Source: JBHHYS01 sp046757645 (GTDB taxonomy: Bacteria; Acidobacteriota; Terriglobia; Acidiferrales; 2-02-FULL-67-57). Taken from it: a stretch of 24,387 nucleotides of DNA. A program made the position numbers and the translations under genes. Of this stretch, positions 14,920-23,428 are shown in pieces. The stretch covers positions 1-24,387 of the forward strand of contig JBHHYS010000037.1 of the NCBI GenBank assembly GCA_046757645.1. The letters run 5' to 3'. Positions within the stretch are counted from its first letter, which is position 1. Each line of letters begins with the position of its first letter. The notes under the pieces are model-generated. The model worked only from the letters and a program-made list of their open reading frames with translations. It did no database searches and was not told the DNA's origin.

Positions 14920-16098
14920 ATGAAGGAAGCGGTGATTGCTTCGGTTTGTCGCACCCCCGTAGGGAAAGCCCTCAAAGGAAGCTTGCGCGGGGTTCGGCCC
15001 GACGAGCTGGGCGCGATTACCATCCGCGAGGCCATCGCGCGCGTGCCCGGGCTGGAGGCCGCCGACGTGGAGGATGTCATCCTGGGCTGCGCCATGCCGG
15101 AAGCCGAGCAGGGAATGAATGTGGCCCGCATCGCCTCCCTGCGCGCGGAGGTGCCGGCCAGCGCCGCGGCGGTAACCGTCAACCGCTTCTGCGCCTCGGG
15201 CTTGCAGGCGATTGCCCAGGGCGCCGAGCGCATTATGTGCGGCTTCGCCGAGGTAATCGTTGCCGGCGGCACCGAGTCGATGAGCCTGGTGCCCATGGGG
15301 GGCCACAAGGTGGCGCCCAACCCCTACTTGATGGAGACCTACCCGGACGTTTACCTCTCCATGGGGCTGACGGCCGAGAACCTGGCCCGCAAGTACAAAA
15401 TCGCCCGCGCCGAGCAGGATGACTTCGCCTTCGCCAGCCACCAGAAAGCCCTCGCCGCGATTGACAGCGGCAAGTTCAGGGAGGAAAGCGTGCCGGTTGA
15501 GGCCACCTACCGCCGGTTGGAGAACGGCCAGCCCACCGAAAAGAAGGTGGTCCTGGAGACGGACGAAGGGCCCCGGCGGGACACCTCCCGCGAGGCCCTG
15601 GCCGCGCTCAAGCCGGCCTTCCACGCCGAGGGCACCATCACCGCCGGCAACGCCTCGCAGATGAGCGACGGGGCAGCGGCGGCGGTGCTGATGAGCGCGG
15701 AGCGGGCTCGCGCCCTGGGCATCAAGCCGCTGGCTCGCTTCCTCGCCTATGCCACCGCCGGCGTGGCCCCCGAGGAGATGGGTATTGGGCCGGCGCTGGC
15801 GATTCCCCGGGCGCTGAAGCTGGCGGGGCGGCGGCTGGAGGAGATCGAGCTGATTGAGTTGAACGAGGCCTTTGCCGCCCAGGTGCTGGCGGTGCTGCGG
15901 CTGGCGGGGTTGGACGTCGCCAAGGTCAACGTCAATGGGGGCGCCATCGCTCTCGGACACCCGCTGGGCTGCACGGGCGCCAAGCTCACCGCCAGCCTCG
16001 TCTACGAGATGCGGCGCCGGCAGGCGCGCTACGGGATGGTGACGATGTGCGTGGGGGGCGGCATGGGGGCGGCGGGGATCTTCGAGCGGCTCGAGTGA
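14920..16098 (+). CDS. fadA: Acetyl-CoA acyltransferase (3-ketoacyl-CoA thiolase)
   Basis: The 392-residue thiolase cleaves 3-ketoacyl-CoA with CoA, the last step of beta-oxidation. The acyl-accepting Cys91 is in VNRFCASGLQA, His347 is in GGAIALGHPLGCTGA and the second catalytic Cys377 is in MCVGGGMGAA. The frame can be extended back to 14842, but that part is palindrome sequence. Of the two close ATGs, 14920 is seven bases from AGGAG and 14914 only one, so I chose 14920. The length agrees with bacterial FadA (about 390). Context with fadN and fadE supports fatty-acid degradation rather than the biosynthetic acetoacetyl-CoA route. A partial copy of its own 5' end lies 104 bases upstream. Confidence 0.95.
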   Translation: MKEAVIASVCRTPVGKALKGSLRGVRPDELGAITIREAIARVPGLEAADVEDVILGCAMPEAEQGMNVARIASLRAEVPASAAAVTVNRFCASGLQAIAQGAERIMCGFAEVIVAGGTESMSLVPMGGHKVAPNPYLMETYPDVYLSMGLTAENLARKYKIARAEQDDFAFASHQKALAAIDSGKFREESVPVEATYRRLENGQPTEKKVVLETDEGPRRDTSREALAALKPAFHAEGTITAGNASQMSDGAAAAVLMSAERARALGIKPLARFLAYATAGVAPEEMGIGPALAIPRALKLAGRRLEEIELIELNEAFAAQVLAVLRLAGLDVAKVNVNGGAIALGHPLGCTGAKLTASLVYEMRRRQARYGMVTMCVGGGMGAAGIFERLE

Positions 16099-16180
16099 GT
16101 TTTTGGCCTTCCGCGGTGTAATTCCCCCGGCGGCGTGCTTGCCTCCGGGAGAACAATATTTCCCCTACGGGTGAGGGATC

Positions 16181-16633
16181 ATGGTCGGTGAGACTCGCTG
16201 GTATTTTGCCTACGCGTCGAACATGAGCCGGGCGCAGGTAAGGCAGCGGGCCGGCGAGTTCGCGGAAGAAAAACTCGCTCGCCTCAACAACTACCAGCTC
16301 AACTTTGACAAGATTGCCCGGGGCGGCACGGGCACGGCCAACATTGCCCCCGCCGAAGGCAAGACGGTCTTTGGGGTGCTCTACCGGCTGAGCGAGCGGC
16401 AGCTCCGGGCGCTCGACCGCTACGAAGGCGTGCCCGACCACTACCGGCGCAGCCAGGTGACCGTGGTGGATGAGCAAGGCCACAAGATTAGCGCTCAGGT
16501 CTATCTGGCCCGCAAGGTGCGCAAGGGATTGAAACCCGACCGGCCCTACCTGCAGCGCATTGTCCAAGGGGCGGAGGAACATGGCCTGCCGGGGGACTAC
16601 GTGGAGCAGCTCAGGAAAATCGCTCCAGGATAG
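16181..16633 (+). CDS. Gamma-glutamylcyclotransferase-like (AIG2/GGCT fold) protein
   Basis: The 150-residue protein has the family signature YFAYASNM near its N-terminus (8-15, matching the YGSN glycine/serine loop that binds the gamma-glutamyl group), GVLYRLSERQL, and Glu82 in DRYEGVP as the probable catalytic acid/base. Members release 5-oxoproline from gamma-glutamyl compounds or cleave glutathione; the actual substrate here is unknown. ATG 16181 follows GAGGG closely. It lies between fadA and fadE on the same strand, 82 bases after fadA and about 200 bases before fadE, which is not a standard member of this pathway. Length is typical for the single-domain family. Confidence 0.85.
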   Translation: MVGETRWYFAYASNMSRAQVRQRAGEFAEEKLARLNNYQLNFDKIARGGTGTANIAPAEGKTVFGVLYRLSERQLRALDRYEGVPDHYRRSQVTVVDEQGHKISAQVYLARKVRKGLKPDRPYLQRIVQGAEEHGLPGDYVEQLRKIAPG

Positions 16634-16642
16634 TGCCCTTCC

Positions 16643-16725
16643 ACCCCGATCGGGGTAGAATAAATAGATGTCTGGTATGGATTACCCCTCGGGGGTGCTG
16701 AGTGAAAAAGATCGGGGGGTATAAA
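16643..16725. promoter_or_regulatory. Palindrome cluster upstream of fadE (possible operators or terminator)
   Basis: The spacer 16634-16833 has no gene. It holds a perfect 14-base palindrome ACCCCGATCGGGGT (16643-16656), a second hairpin ACCCC/GGGGT (16684-16688 with 16692-16696) and a third partial copy GATCGGGG (16710-16717) directly before TATAAA (16720-16725). Three related G-runs in 75 bases suggest protein-binding sites or a terminator for the preceding gene followed by a fadE promoter. The regulator is unknown. Confidence 0.4.
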
Positions 16726-16833
16726 CTGGATGAAGGCAGATCGAGGTAAGACGTATCCACAGGAATCGCCCTCGAGAACGACATTGAAGAGACTTTGGCC
16801 ATGCGAATCTGAACGGCACGAGGAAGGATGCTT

Positions 16834-18618
<1,785 letters not shown>

Positions 18619-18628
18619 CGTTTCGGGT

Positions 18629-19168
18629 GTGGCTCGCCCGCCCATCCATTGTGTCTGGTTGCGCGAGCTCGCGGCCGGTTACCTGCGGGCCTACGCCAGC
18701 ATCCATCCGCAGCGGCGGGGCGGTCTCTGGGGCTATTTTTTCGAGCCCGAAGGGAGCCGCGGCGAGCGGGGTTTCTTTGCTGGCTTTCTGACCGGCCGCT
18801 CCCGGGACGCCCGCGACAGCTCCTTTCTCCGTCTGCAACCACCCGAATGTGCCGTCTTCGCTTTCGTCTCTCCGGCCACTTCGCCGCTTCACGAGCATCT
18901 GGTGCGACGCCCGGGAAGCCTGTTCCGCCGCAGCTACGAGCTGCTGACAAAATACACGGCGCGGCGGCCGCGCTTTGAGTTCTACGAGCGAGCCGGCCCC
19001 GCCCTGGTGCGGCACGCGCCCCTGGCGGAGTTTCCTCCCCGCCAGCGGGAAAAATACGCCCGCAGCTTCTTCATGGAAGCTCTGGCCCTGCTGGTGCGCA
19101 GCGGCTTGCCCGACGCCCTCCTCCGCGGGCGGCGGCTAGCCAGCGGCCTCGCCAACAAATCGCTGTAA
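18629..19168 (+). CDS. Hypothetical protein, unrecognised
   Basis: The 179-residue frame begins with GTG at 18629, eleven bases after the fadE stop, and ends at 19168. I do not recognise the family. It is rich in Arg and aromatic residues (GLWGYFFEPEG, RRSYELLTKYT, RPRFEFYERAG), has no signal peptide or clear membrane segment, and ends in a Leu/Arg-rich helix-like stretch. It reads as a real protein in preference to the overlapping frames at 18649-18978 (plus) and 18548-19015 (minus), which are low-complexity Arg/Gly/Ala translations. No ribosome site stands out, so translation may be coupled to fadE. Function unknown. Confidence 0.6.
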   Translation: MARPPIHCVWLRELAAGYLRAYASIHPQRRGGLWGYFFEPEGSRGERGFFAGFLTGRSRDARDSSFLRLQPPECAVFAFVSPATSPLHEHLVRRPGSLFRRSYELLTKYTARRPRFEFYERAGPALVRHAPLAEFPPRQREKYARSFFMEALALLVRSGLPDALLRGRRLASGLANKSL

Positions 19169-19192
19169 AGATCAGGGGCGCTCCGCTATAGT
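19164..19192 (+). promoter_or_regulatory. Candidate sigma-70-like promoter for the ClC gene
   Basis: TATAGT (19187-19192) matches five of six -10 consensus bases and lies 17 bases after TGTAAA (19164-19169), which matches three of six at -35. Transcription would start near 19199, downstream of the in-frame TTG at 19196, which favours ATG 19226 as the translation start. The evidence is weak. Confidence 0.3.
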
Positions 19193-19225
19193 AGATTGTT
19201 TCTCTTTAGAATTCTGCGCCACAGA

Positions 19226-20947
19226 ATGCCCGACGGGACGGAAAAGAGCTGGCAAGCATGGCTGCCTCGGTGGCTCGCACGTCTCCGCCTGCACGAGCAC
19301 CAGGTCTTCCTCGTCCTGACCATTATCATCGGGCTGCTGGCGGGGCTCTCCGCAGTCCTCTTCACGCTGGCGATCAACAGCGTCAACCTGCATCTGTTCG
19401 GGCTGTCGCCCTCGGCGCTGCGTCTGGTGCTGGTGCCGACCCTGGTGAGCCTGGTTTCGGCCTTCCTGCTGGCCCGCTACTTCCACGAAGCCCGGGGCAG
19501 CGGCGTGCCGCAGACCGAGGCGGCTTTCCACCTCTCCGAAGGAGTCATCCGCACCCGGACGCCGGTGGGGAAATTCATCACCGGGGTGCTGTGCATCGGC
19601 TCGGGGCATTCCATGGGGCGGGAAGGGCCCTCGGTGCAAATTGGCGCCGGGCTGGCCTCAGTGATAGGCCGCTGGCTGCGACTCTCGCCGGCCATGGTGA
19701 AGAACCTGGTGCCGGTGGGCGCCGCCGCCGCGCTCTCCGCAGCGTTCAACACCCCGATTGCCGCCGTGCTGTTCGCCCTGGAAGAAATCGTCGGGGATAT
19801 GAACGCCGCGGTGATTGGCTCCACGGTGCTGGCCTCGGTGGTGGCGGTGGTGGTGGAGCGCTCCATCTTGGGGAACGAGCCGCTCTTCCACGCGCCTCCC
19901 TACGCTCTTCAGCATCCGGCTGAGCTCCTGGCCTACGCCGCCCTGGGGATCGTAGGCGGCATCTTCTCCGTGCTTTTCTGCAAAGGGCTGCTGCGGGTTC
20001 GGGCGTTCTTCCTCGGCTTGCCGCGCTGGAGCCTCTATCTGCAGCCGGCCCTGGGGGGATTGCTCATCGGAGTGATTCTGGTGTTTGTCCCCCAAGTGAT
20101 GGGCGTGGGCTACGAGCACGTGGACGCCGCCCTCAATGGGCGGCTGCTGCTGGGGACACTGATCCTGCTCGGGGGGGTAAAGTTGGTGGCCACCATCATC
20201 TCCTATGCCTCCGGGAACGCCGGGGGCATATTCGCGCCCAGCCTCTTCATCGGCGCCATGGTGGGGGGTGCCACGGGAACCATCATGCACAACCTGGCCC
20301 CGTTCGCCACCGGCGATCCGGGCGCCTACGCGCTGGTGGGAATGGGGACGCTGTTTGCGGGGATCATCCGGGCGCCGATGACTTCCGTGTTTATGATTTT
20401 CGAGTTGACCCAGGACTACGCCATCGTGGTGCCGCTGATGATCGCCAATATGATTAGTTTTGCCATTTCCCGGCGGTTTCAGCGCATCCCTGTTTATCAC
20501 GCTCTGCTGATGCAGGACCACATCCACCTGCCGGCGCCGGAGCACCGGGTGGTGGTGGGCCGCTGGCGGGTGCGCGACGTGATGAACCGCGAAGTGAACA
20601 CCTTGCCCGCGGACAGCTCGGTGGCCACTGCCTGGGAGCGCGCCCGTGAGTGGGGTGGACACTGCTTCCTGGTGATGGACGGCGAGGCGCTGGCCGGCTT
20701 GGTGACCATGGAAAGGCTGGAGAAGGCGCTGGGCAGTGGCGAGCGCGAGCGGCCCGTGGCCGAGTTATCCGTCTGGGAGGATTCGGCTCACGCCCACCCT
20801 GACCAGCCCCTTGAGCTCGCTCTGGAGCGGCTCAGCCAGACCCCGGGCGTGCTCCCGGTGGTGAGCCGCAGCGACGTCCGGCGCTTGGAAGGCGTTATCA
20901 GCCTGGAAAGTGTCCTGAAGGCGTTGCAGTACTCCCCCCGGCTCTAG
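19226..20947 (+). CDS. ClC-family chloride transporter with C-terminal CBS domains
   Basis: The 573-residue integral membrane protein has the ClC selectivity motifs in order: GSGVP (91-95), GREGP (131-135, gating Glu133), GGIFAPSLFIGA, and a Tyr in ELTQDYAIVVP at the place of the chloride-coordinating Tyr445 of the E. coli protein. FALEEIVGD keeps the second glutamate (Glu187, equivalent to Glu203 of ClC-ec1) that marks proton-coupled exchangers, so I expect 2Cl-/H+ exchange rather than a channel. After residue about 440, two CBS motifs follow (VRDVMNREVNTLPAD and a second copy ending VISLESVLKAL), which probably sense nucleotides. ATG 19226 is preferred over TTG 19196. Neighbours give no specific role; acid or ion homeostasis is plausible. 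Confidence 0.94.
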   Translation: MPDGTEKSWQAWLPRWLARLRLHEHQVFLVLTIIIGLLAGLSAVLFTLAINSVNLHLFGLSPSALRLVLVPTLVSLVSAFLLARYFHEARGSGVPQTEAAFHLSEGVIRTRTPVGKFITGVLCIGSGHSMGREGPSVQIGAGLASVIGRWLRLSPAMVKNLVPVGAAAALSAAFNTPIAAVLFALEEIVGDMNAAVIGSTVLASVVAVVVERSILGNEPLFHAPPYALQHPAELLAYAALGIVGGIFSVLFCKGLLRVRAFFLGLPRWSLYLQPALGGLLIGVILVFVPQVMGVGYEHVDAALNGRLLLGTLILLGGVKLVATIISYASGNAGGIFAPSLFIGAMVGGATGTIMHNLAPFATGDPGAYALVGMGTLFAGIIRAPMTSVFMIFELTQDYAIVVPLMIANMISFAISRRFQRIPVYHALLMQDHIHLPAPEHRVVVGRWRVRDVMNREVNTLPADSSVATAWERAREWGGHCFLVMDGEALAGLVTMERLEKALGSGERERPVAELSVWEDSAHAHPDQPLELALERLSQTPGVLPVVSRSDVRRLEGVISLESVLKALQYSPRL

Positions 20948-20958
20948 CGCCCCTGCCG

Positions 20959-21426
20959 GTGTCCCACTCGAGTGAGGCTGTGCCCGAGAGGCGGATCGTG
21001 GTGGCGGTGGGCCTGCCGGGGGCGGGAAAGTCCACCTACTTCGCCCGCCGGGGGATTCGGCCGGTGTCGAGCGACTCGCTGCGCGCCGTGCTGCTGGGCG
21101 ACGAAACCGATCAGCGCTTCCCCGACTACATCTTCTCCGCACTGCGCACCCTGCTGCGGCTGCGGCTGTTGACCGGCCAGCCGCTCAGCTATCTGGACGC
21201 CACCCACCTGCGGCGCCGGGAGCGCGCCGGCTACTTCGTTCTGGCGCGCCGCTTCGGCTGCGGGGTGGATGCTCTCTACTTCGACGTGCCGCTCGAAGTC
21301 TGCCTGGAACGAAACCGGCAACGTCCCCGGCACGTCTCCGAGGCCAAGCTGCGCGAGATGGCGGCGCGGCTCGAGCCCCCCACCCTGGCCGAAGGCTTCC
21401 GCCACATCGAGGTGGTGCGGGAATAA
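20959..21426 (+). CDS. P-loop kinase, polynucleotide kinase-like (AAA_33 type)
   Basis: The 155-residue protein is a small NTP-binding phosphotransferase. Walker A is GLPGAGKST starting at residue 18. PVSSDSLRAVLLGDETDQ and LDATHLRRRERAGY match the ordered motifs of T4 PNK/zeta-toxin-like small kinases, with a lid region around LERNRQRPRHV. The substrate is unknown: RNA/DNA 5' ends, a sugar or a small metabolite are all possible. The start is GTG at 20959, eleven bases after the ClC stop, with no strong ribosome site, so translational coupling to the transporter gene is likely; GTG 20980 is an alternative. It is a single-domain version without phosphatase or ligase domains. It converges with the oxidase operon. 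Confidence 0.82.
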   Translation: MSHSSEAVPERRIVVAVGLPGAGKSTYFARRGIRPVSSDSLRAVLLGDETDQRFPDYIFSALRTLLRLRLLTGQPLSYLDATHLRRRERAGYFVLARRFGCGVDALYFDVPLEVCLERNRQRPRHVSEAKLREMAARLEPPTLAEGFRHIEVVRE

Positions 21427-21481
21427 TCGAACCCAATCTTTGTACCGGGCGGCGCGGGAGGGTCTCCGTCCGGCGGAGTGG

Positions 21482-21760
21482 TTAAAAGGGGGAAGAATCG
21501 CGGAACGACACGCGGGTGTCTTCGCCGGCTTCATCCGCCCCGCTGTGATAGCGGTAGCGAAAGGCGAAGAAGAGAACTCCGAGAAAAATCGACAGCGTAG
21601 GGATGAGCAGGACCAGGATACCCCGGTTCAGCGCCTTGCCGGCTTCGGGGCCGGCGGCTTCCGCAGCCGTCCGGCAGAGCGCGCAACCCTGAGCGAAGGC
21701 CGGGGGCGCACACCCGAGCAGCACCACCAGGAGCAGTACGGCGATGGCCAGGCGACGCAT
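21482..21760 (-). CDS. Small exported CxxC membrane protein at the end of the cox operon
   Basis: The 92-residue protein starts at ATG 21760 with AGGAGG directly upstream; a longer frame to 21802 overlaps the COX4 gene and lacks support. Residues 4-16 form a signal or anchor (followed by AFA-Q, and with a possible LLGC lipobox at 14-17). Next comes a periplasmic QGCALCRTAAEAAG segment with CxxC at 26-29, a transmembrane helix (about 47-66, ILVLLIPTLSIFLGVLFFAF), and a charged cytoplasmic tail. It lies 22 bases downstream of the oxidase subunit IV gene, so it is probably part of that operon. The CxxC could bind copper or act as a thiol pair in oxidase assembly; that is inference. I do not recognise a named family. 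Confidence 0.75.
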   Translation of the reverse strand: MRRLAIAVLLLVVLLGCAPPAFAQGCALCRTAAEAAGPEAGKALNRGILVLLIPTLSIFLGVLFFAFRYRYHSGADEAGEDTRVSFRDSSPF

Positions 21761-21782
21761 CTTCCTCCTCGGCGGCTCTCTC

Positions 21783-22097
21783 CTAGCGCGGGCCCAGCTC
21801 ATGCAGGCGCACGCTGTCGGGGAAGAAAAAGATCAGAATCAGGGAAATGCACAGCACCAGAGCGGGCACCAGGGTGAGCACCAGGCTGAGGCGCTCGAAG
21901 CGCAGGTGCATGAAGTAGGCCATAATCAAGGCCGCCTTGATTACCGAGAGGCCCATCAACAGCACAATCATCAGATTGACCGGCAGGTGGATGTAGGCCA
22001 AAAAAACCTCCACCCCGGTCAGCCCCAGCAGCCAGGCCCAATTCCATACATAGAGCCGGGAACCGGCGGCGTGGGCGGGGGTTGCGGCTGCGCTCAT
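21783..22097 (-). CDS. Cytochrome c oxidase subunit IV (COX4_pro type)
   Basis: The 104-residue integral membrane protein has three hydrophobic helices (about 20-36, 41-61 and 72-92) and the family landmark IKAALIMAYFMHLRFE between helices two and three. Bacterial subunit IV proteins of caa3/bo3-type oxidases are structural accessory subunits in the cytoplasmic membrane. ATG 22097 is preceded by AAGGAG at nine bases. The gene follows the second COX3 gene by 13 bases, so it is co-transcribed with the oxidase cluster. The assignment rests on motif, topology and position. Confidence 0.88.
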   Translation of the reverse strand: MSAAATPAHAAGSRLYVWNWAWLLGLTGVEVFLAYIHLPVNLMIVLLMGLSVIKAALIMAYFMHLRFERLSLVLTLVPALVLCISLILIFFFPDSVRLHELGPR

Positions 22098-22110
22098 GGT
22101 TTCTCGCTCC

Positions 22111-22746
22111 TTATCCCGCTTTGACCGAGAGCAAATAGATCAAGGGGAAGATGAACATCCACACCAAATCCACGAAGTGCCAGTAGAGGCCGCTGACTTC
22201 GACATCTTCCGACGAGAACCTCCGGGTTCCGAAGCCGAAGGCGATGATGCCGAGATAGACGACCCCGACGGCGACGTGCAGCATATGCAGGCCGGTGAGG
22301 CCGAAGAAGGTGCCCCCGAACAGCGGCACGTCCCACTCGTTGCCCAGAGGCGTCACCTTCTGGACGACGATGAGATGGAACCACTCCCGCAGGTGCAGGA
22401 TGATGAAGGCGATGCCGCCCAGCATGGTCGCCAGCAGGTAGCCCACGGCGCGGCGGTGCTGCTGGCGATGGGCCGCCGCCACCGCCAAGACCATCGTCAG
22501 GCTGCTCGAAAGCAGAAAGACGGTCATCAAGGTGGCCCCGGCAATGGCGGGCCAGAGCGGAAAGGGTGTGGGCCAGGCAGGACTGGCCAAGCGCAGATAG
22601 CTATAGGCGAGCAGCAAGACACTGAAGGTAAGAGCATCGGAGATGATGAAGAGCCACATCCCCAGTTTTTTCGACCCGATGGCATAGGGAGCCGCGCCAC
22701 CGGCCCACCGCGATCCCGCTACCGCTTGTGTTTCTGCCTCTGGCAT
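22111..22746 (-). CDS. Heme-copper oxidase subunit III (second of two)
   Basis: The 211-residue membrane protein belongs to the COX3 family, the non-catalytic subunit that stabilises subunit I and its proton input. It keeps the helix-III acid (HLREWFHL), the TGLHMLHVAVG lipid-binding helix and the family end YWHFVDLVWMFIFPLIY. ATG 22746 fits: it lies five bases after the stop of the preceding COX3 gene and begins a normal short N-terminus. Extending to 22812 would overlap that gene. The paralogue just upstream is only distantly similar. Order and strand show membership in the oxidase operon. Confidence 0.92.
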   Translation of the reverse strand: MPEAETQAVAGSRWAGGAAPYAIGSKKLGMWLFIISDALTFSVLLLAYSYLRLASPAWPTPFPLWPAIAGATLMTVFLLSSSLTMVLAVAAAHRQQHRRAVGYLLATMLGGIAFIILHLREWFHLIVVQKVTPLGNEWDVPLFGGTFFGLTGLHMLHVAVGVVYLGIIAFGFGTRRFSSEDVEVSGLYWHFVDLVWMFIFPLIYLLSVKAG

Positions 22747-22751
22747 ATGCT

Positions 22752-23417
22752 TCACCGTCCCAATAGGAGAAGTAGAAAGAGGAAAACCCAGAGCGCCCCG
22801 AGGAAGTGCCAATAGATGGCGCTGGCGGTAGCCGCAGTGCGCTGGTTGGGCCGAACGCCCGCCCGGTCGCGCCGGAAGCCAACGTAGAGCAGGGCGATGA
22901 CGCCGCCCAGCAAGTGGGCGCCGTGTGCCCCGGTCAACACATAGAAGAAGGAGCTGCTAGGATTCGTGGACAGATAGACGCCTGCAGCCGCCAGCTGATG
23001 CCAAGCGACCACTTGGCCCGCTAAGAACAGAATTCCCAGGGCGGTGGTGACGCCCCACCAGCGGCGAAAGCCCCCCGGCTGCGCGCGCCCCAAAAACCGC
23101 CGCGCCCGTTCCAGGGTGACACTGCTGGCCAGCAGCACCACGGTGTTCAACCAGAGGATGCGCGGCAGCGCAAAAGCCACCCAGTCGTCGGACAACCCCT
23201 TGCGCACCACGTAGGAGCTGGTCAGGCCCATGAAGAACATCAGGATGGCCGCCAGCGCCAGGCTGATGCCGGTGAGGTAGACGTGCTGGGGCAGCGCCCG
23301 CGCCCAGGCGTCGCCCTGGCCCCCACCGCCCCAGCCGGAATCGCCGCCCCCCGGGGCGCGCGCGTCGCCTCCGAGGTCGATCAGTTCAAGTTCTTCCGTC
23401 GCTGTCTTGGTCGGCAT
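22752..23417 (-). CDS. Heme-copper oxidase subunit III family protein (first of two, divergent)
   Basis: The 221-residue protein has a soluble N-terminus of about 45 residues rich in Gly (GGGDSGWGGGGQGD), then about five transmembrane helices. The COX3 signatures FFYVLTGAHGAHLLGG and IYWHFLGALWVFLFLLLL are clear. Unlike its neighbour, it lacks the conserved helix-III glutamate: the place of the family Q-x-x-E-Y/W reads GQVVAWHQL, with Ala where Glu is expected. It begins at ATG 23417, eleven bases after the COX1 stop, with a weak ribosome site, so coupled translation is likely. It could be a second structural subunit or a specialised assembly factor. Confidence 0.9.
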   Translation of the reverse strand: MPTKTATEELELIDLGGDARAPGGGDSGWGGGGQGDAWARALPQHVYLTGISLALAAILMFFMGLTSSYVVRKGLSDDWVAFALPRILWLNTVVLLASSVTLERARRFLGRAQPGGFRRWWGVTTALGILFLAGQVVAWHQLAAAGVYLSTNPSSSFFYVLTGAHGAHLLGGVIALLYVGFRRDRAGVRPNQRTAATASAIYWHFLGALWVFLFLLLLLGR

Positions 23418-23428
23418 GGGTCTAGTGG

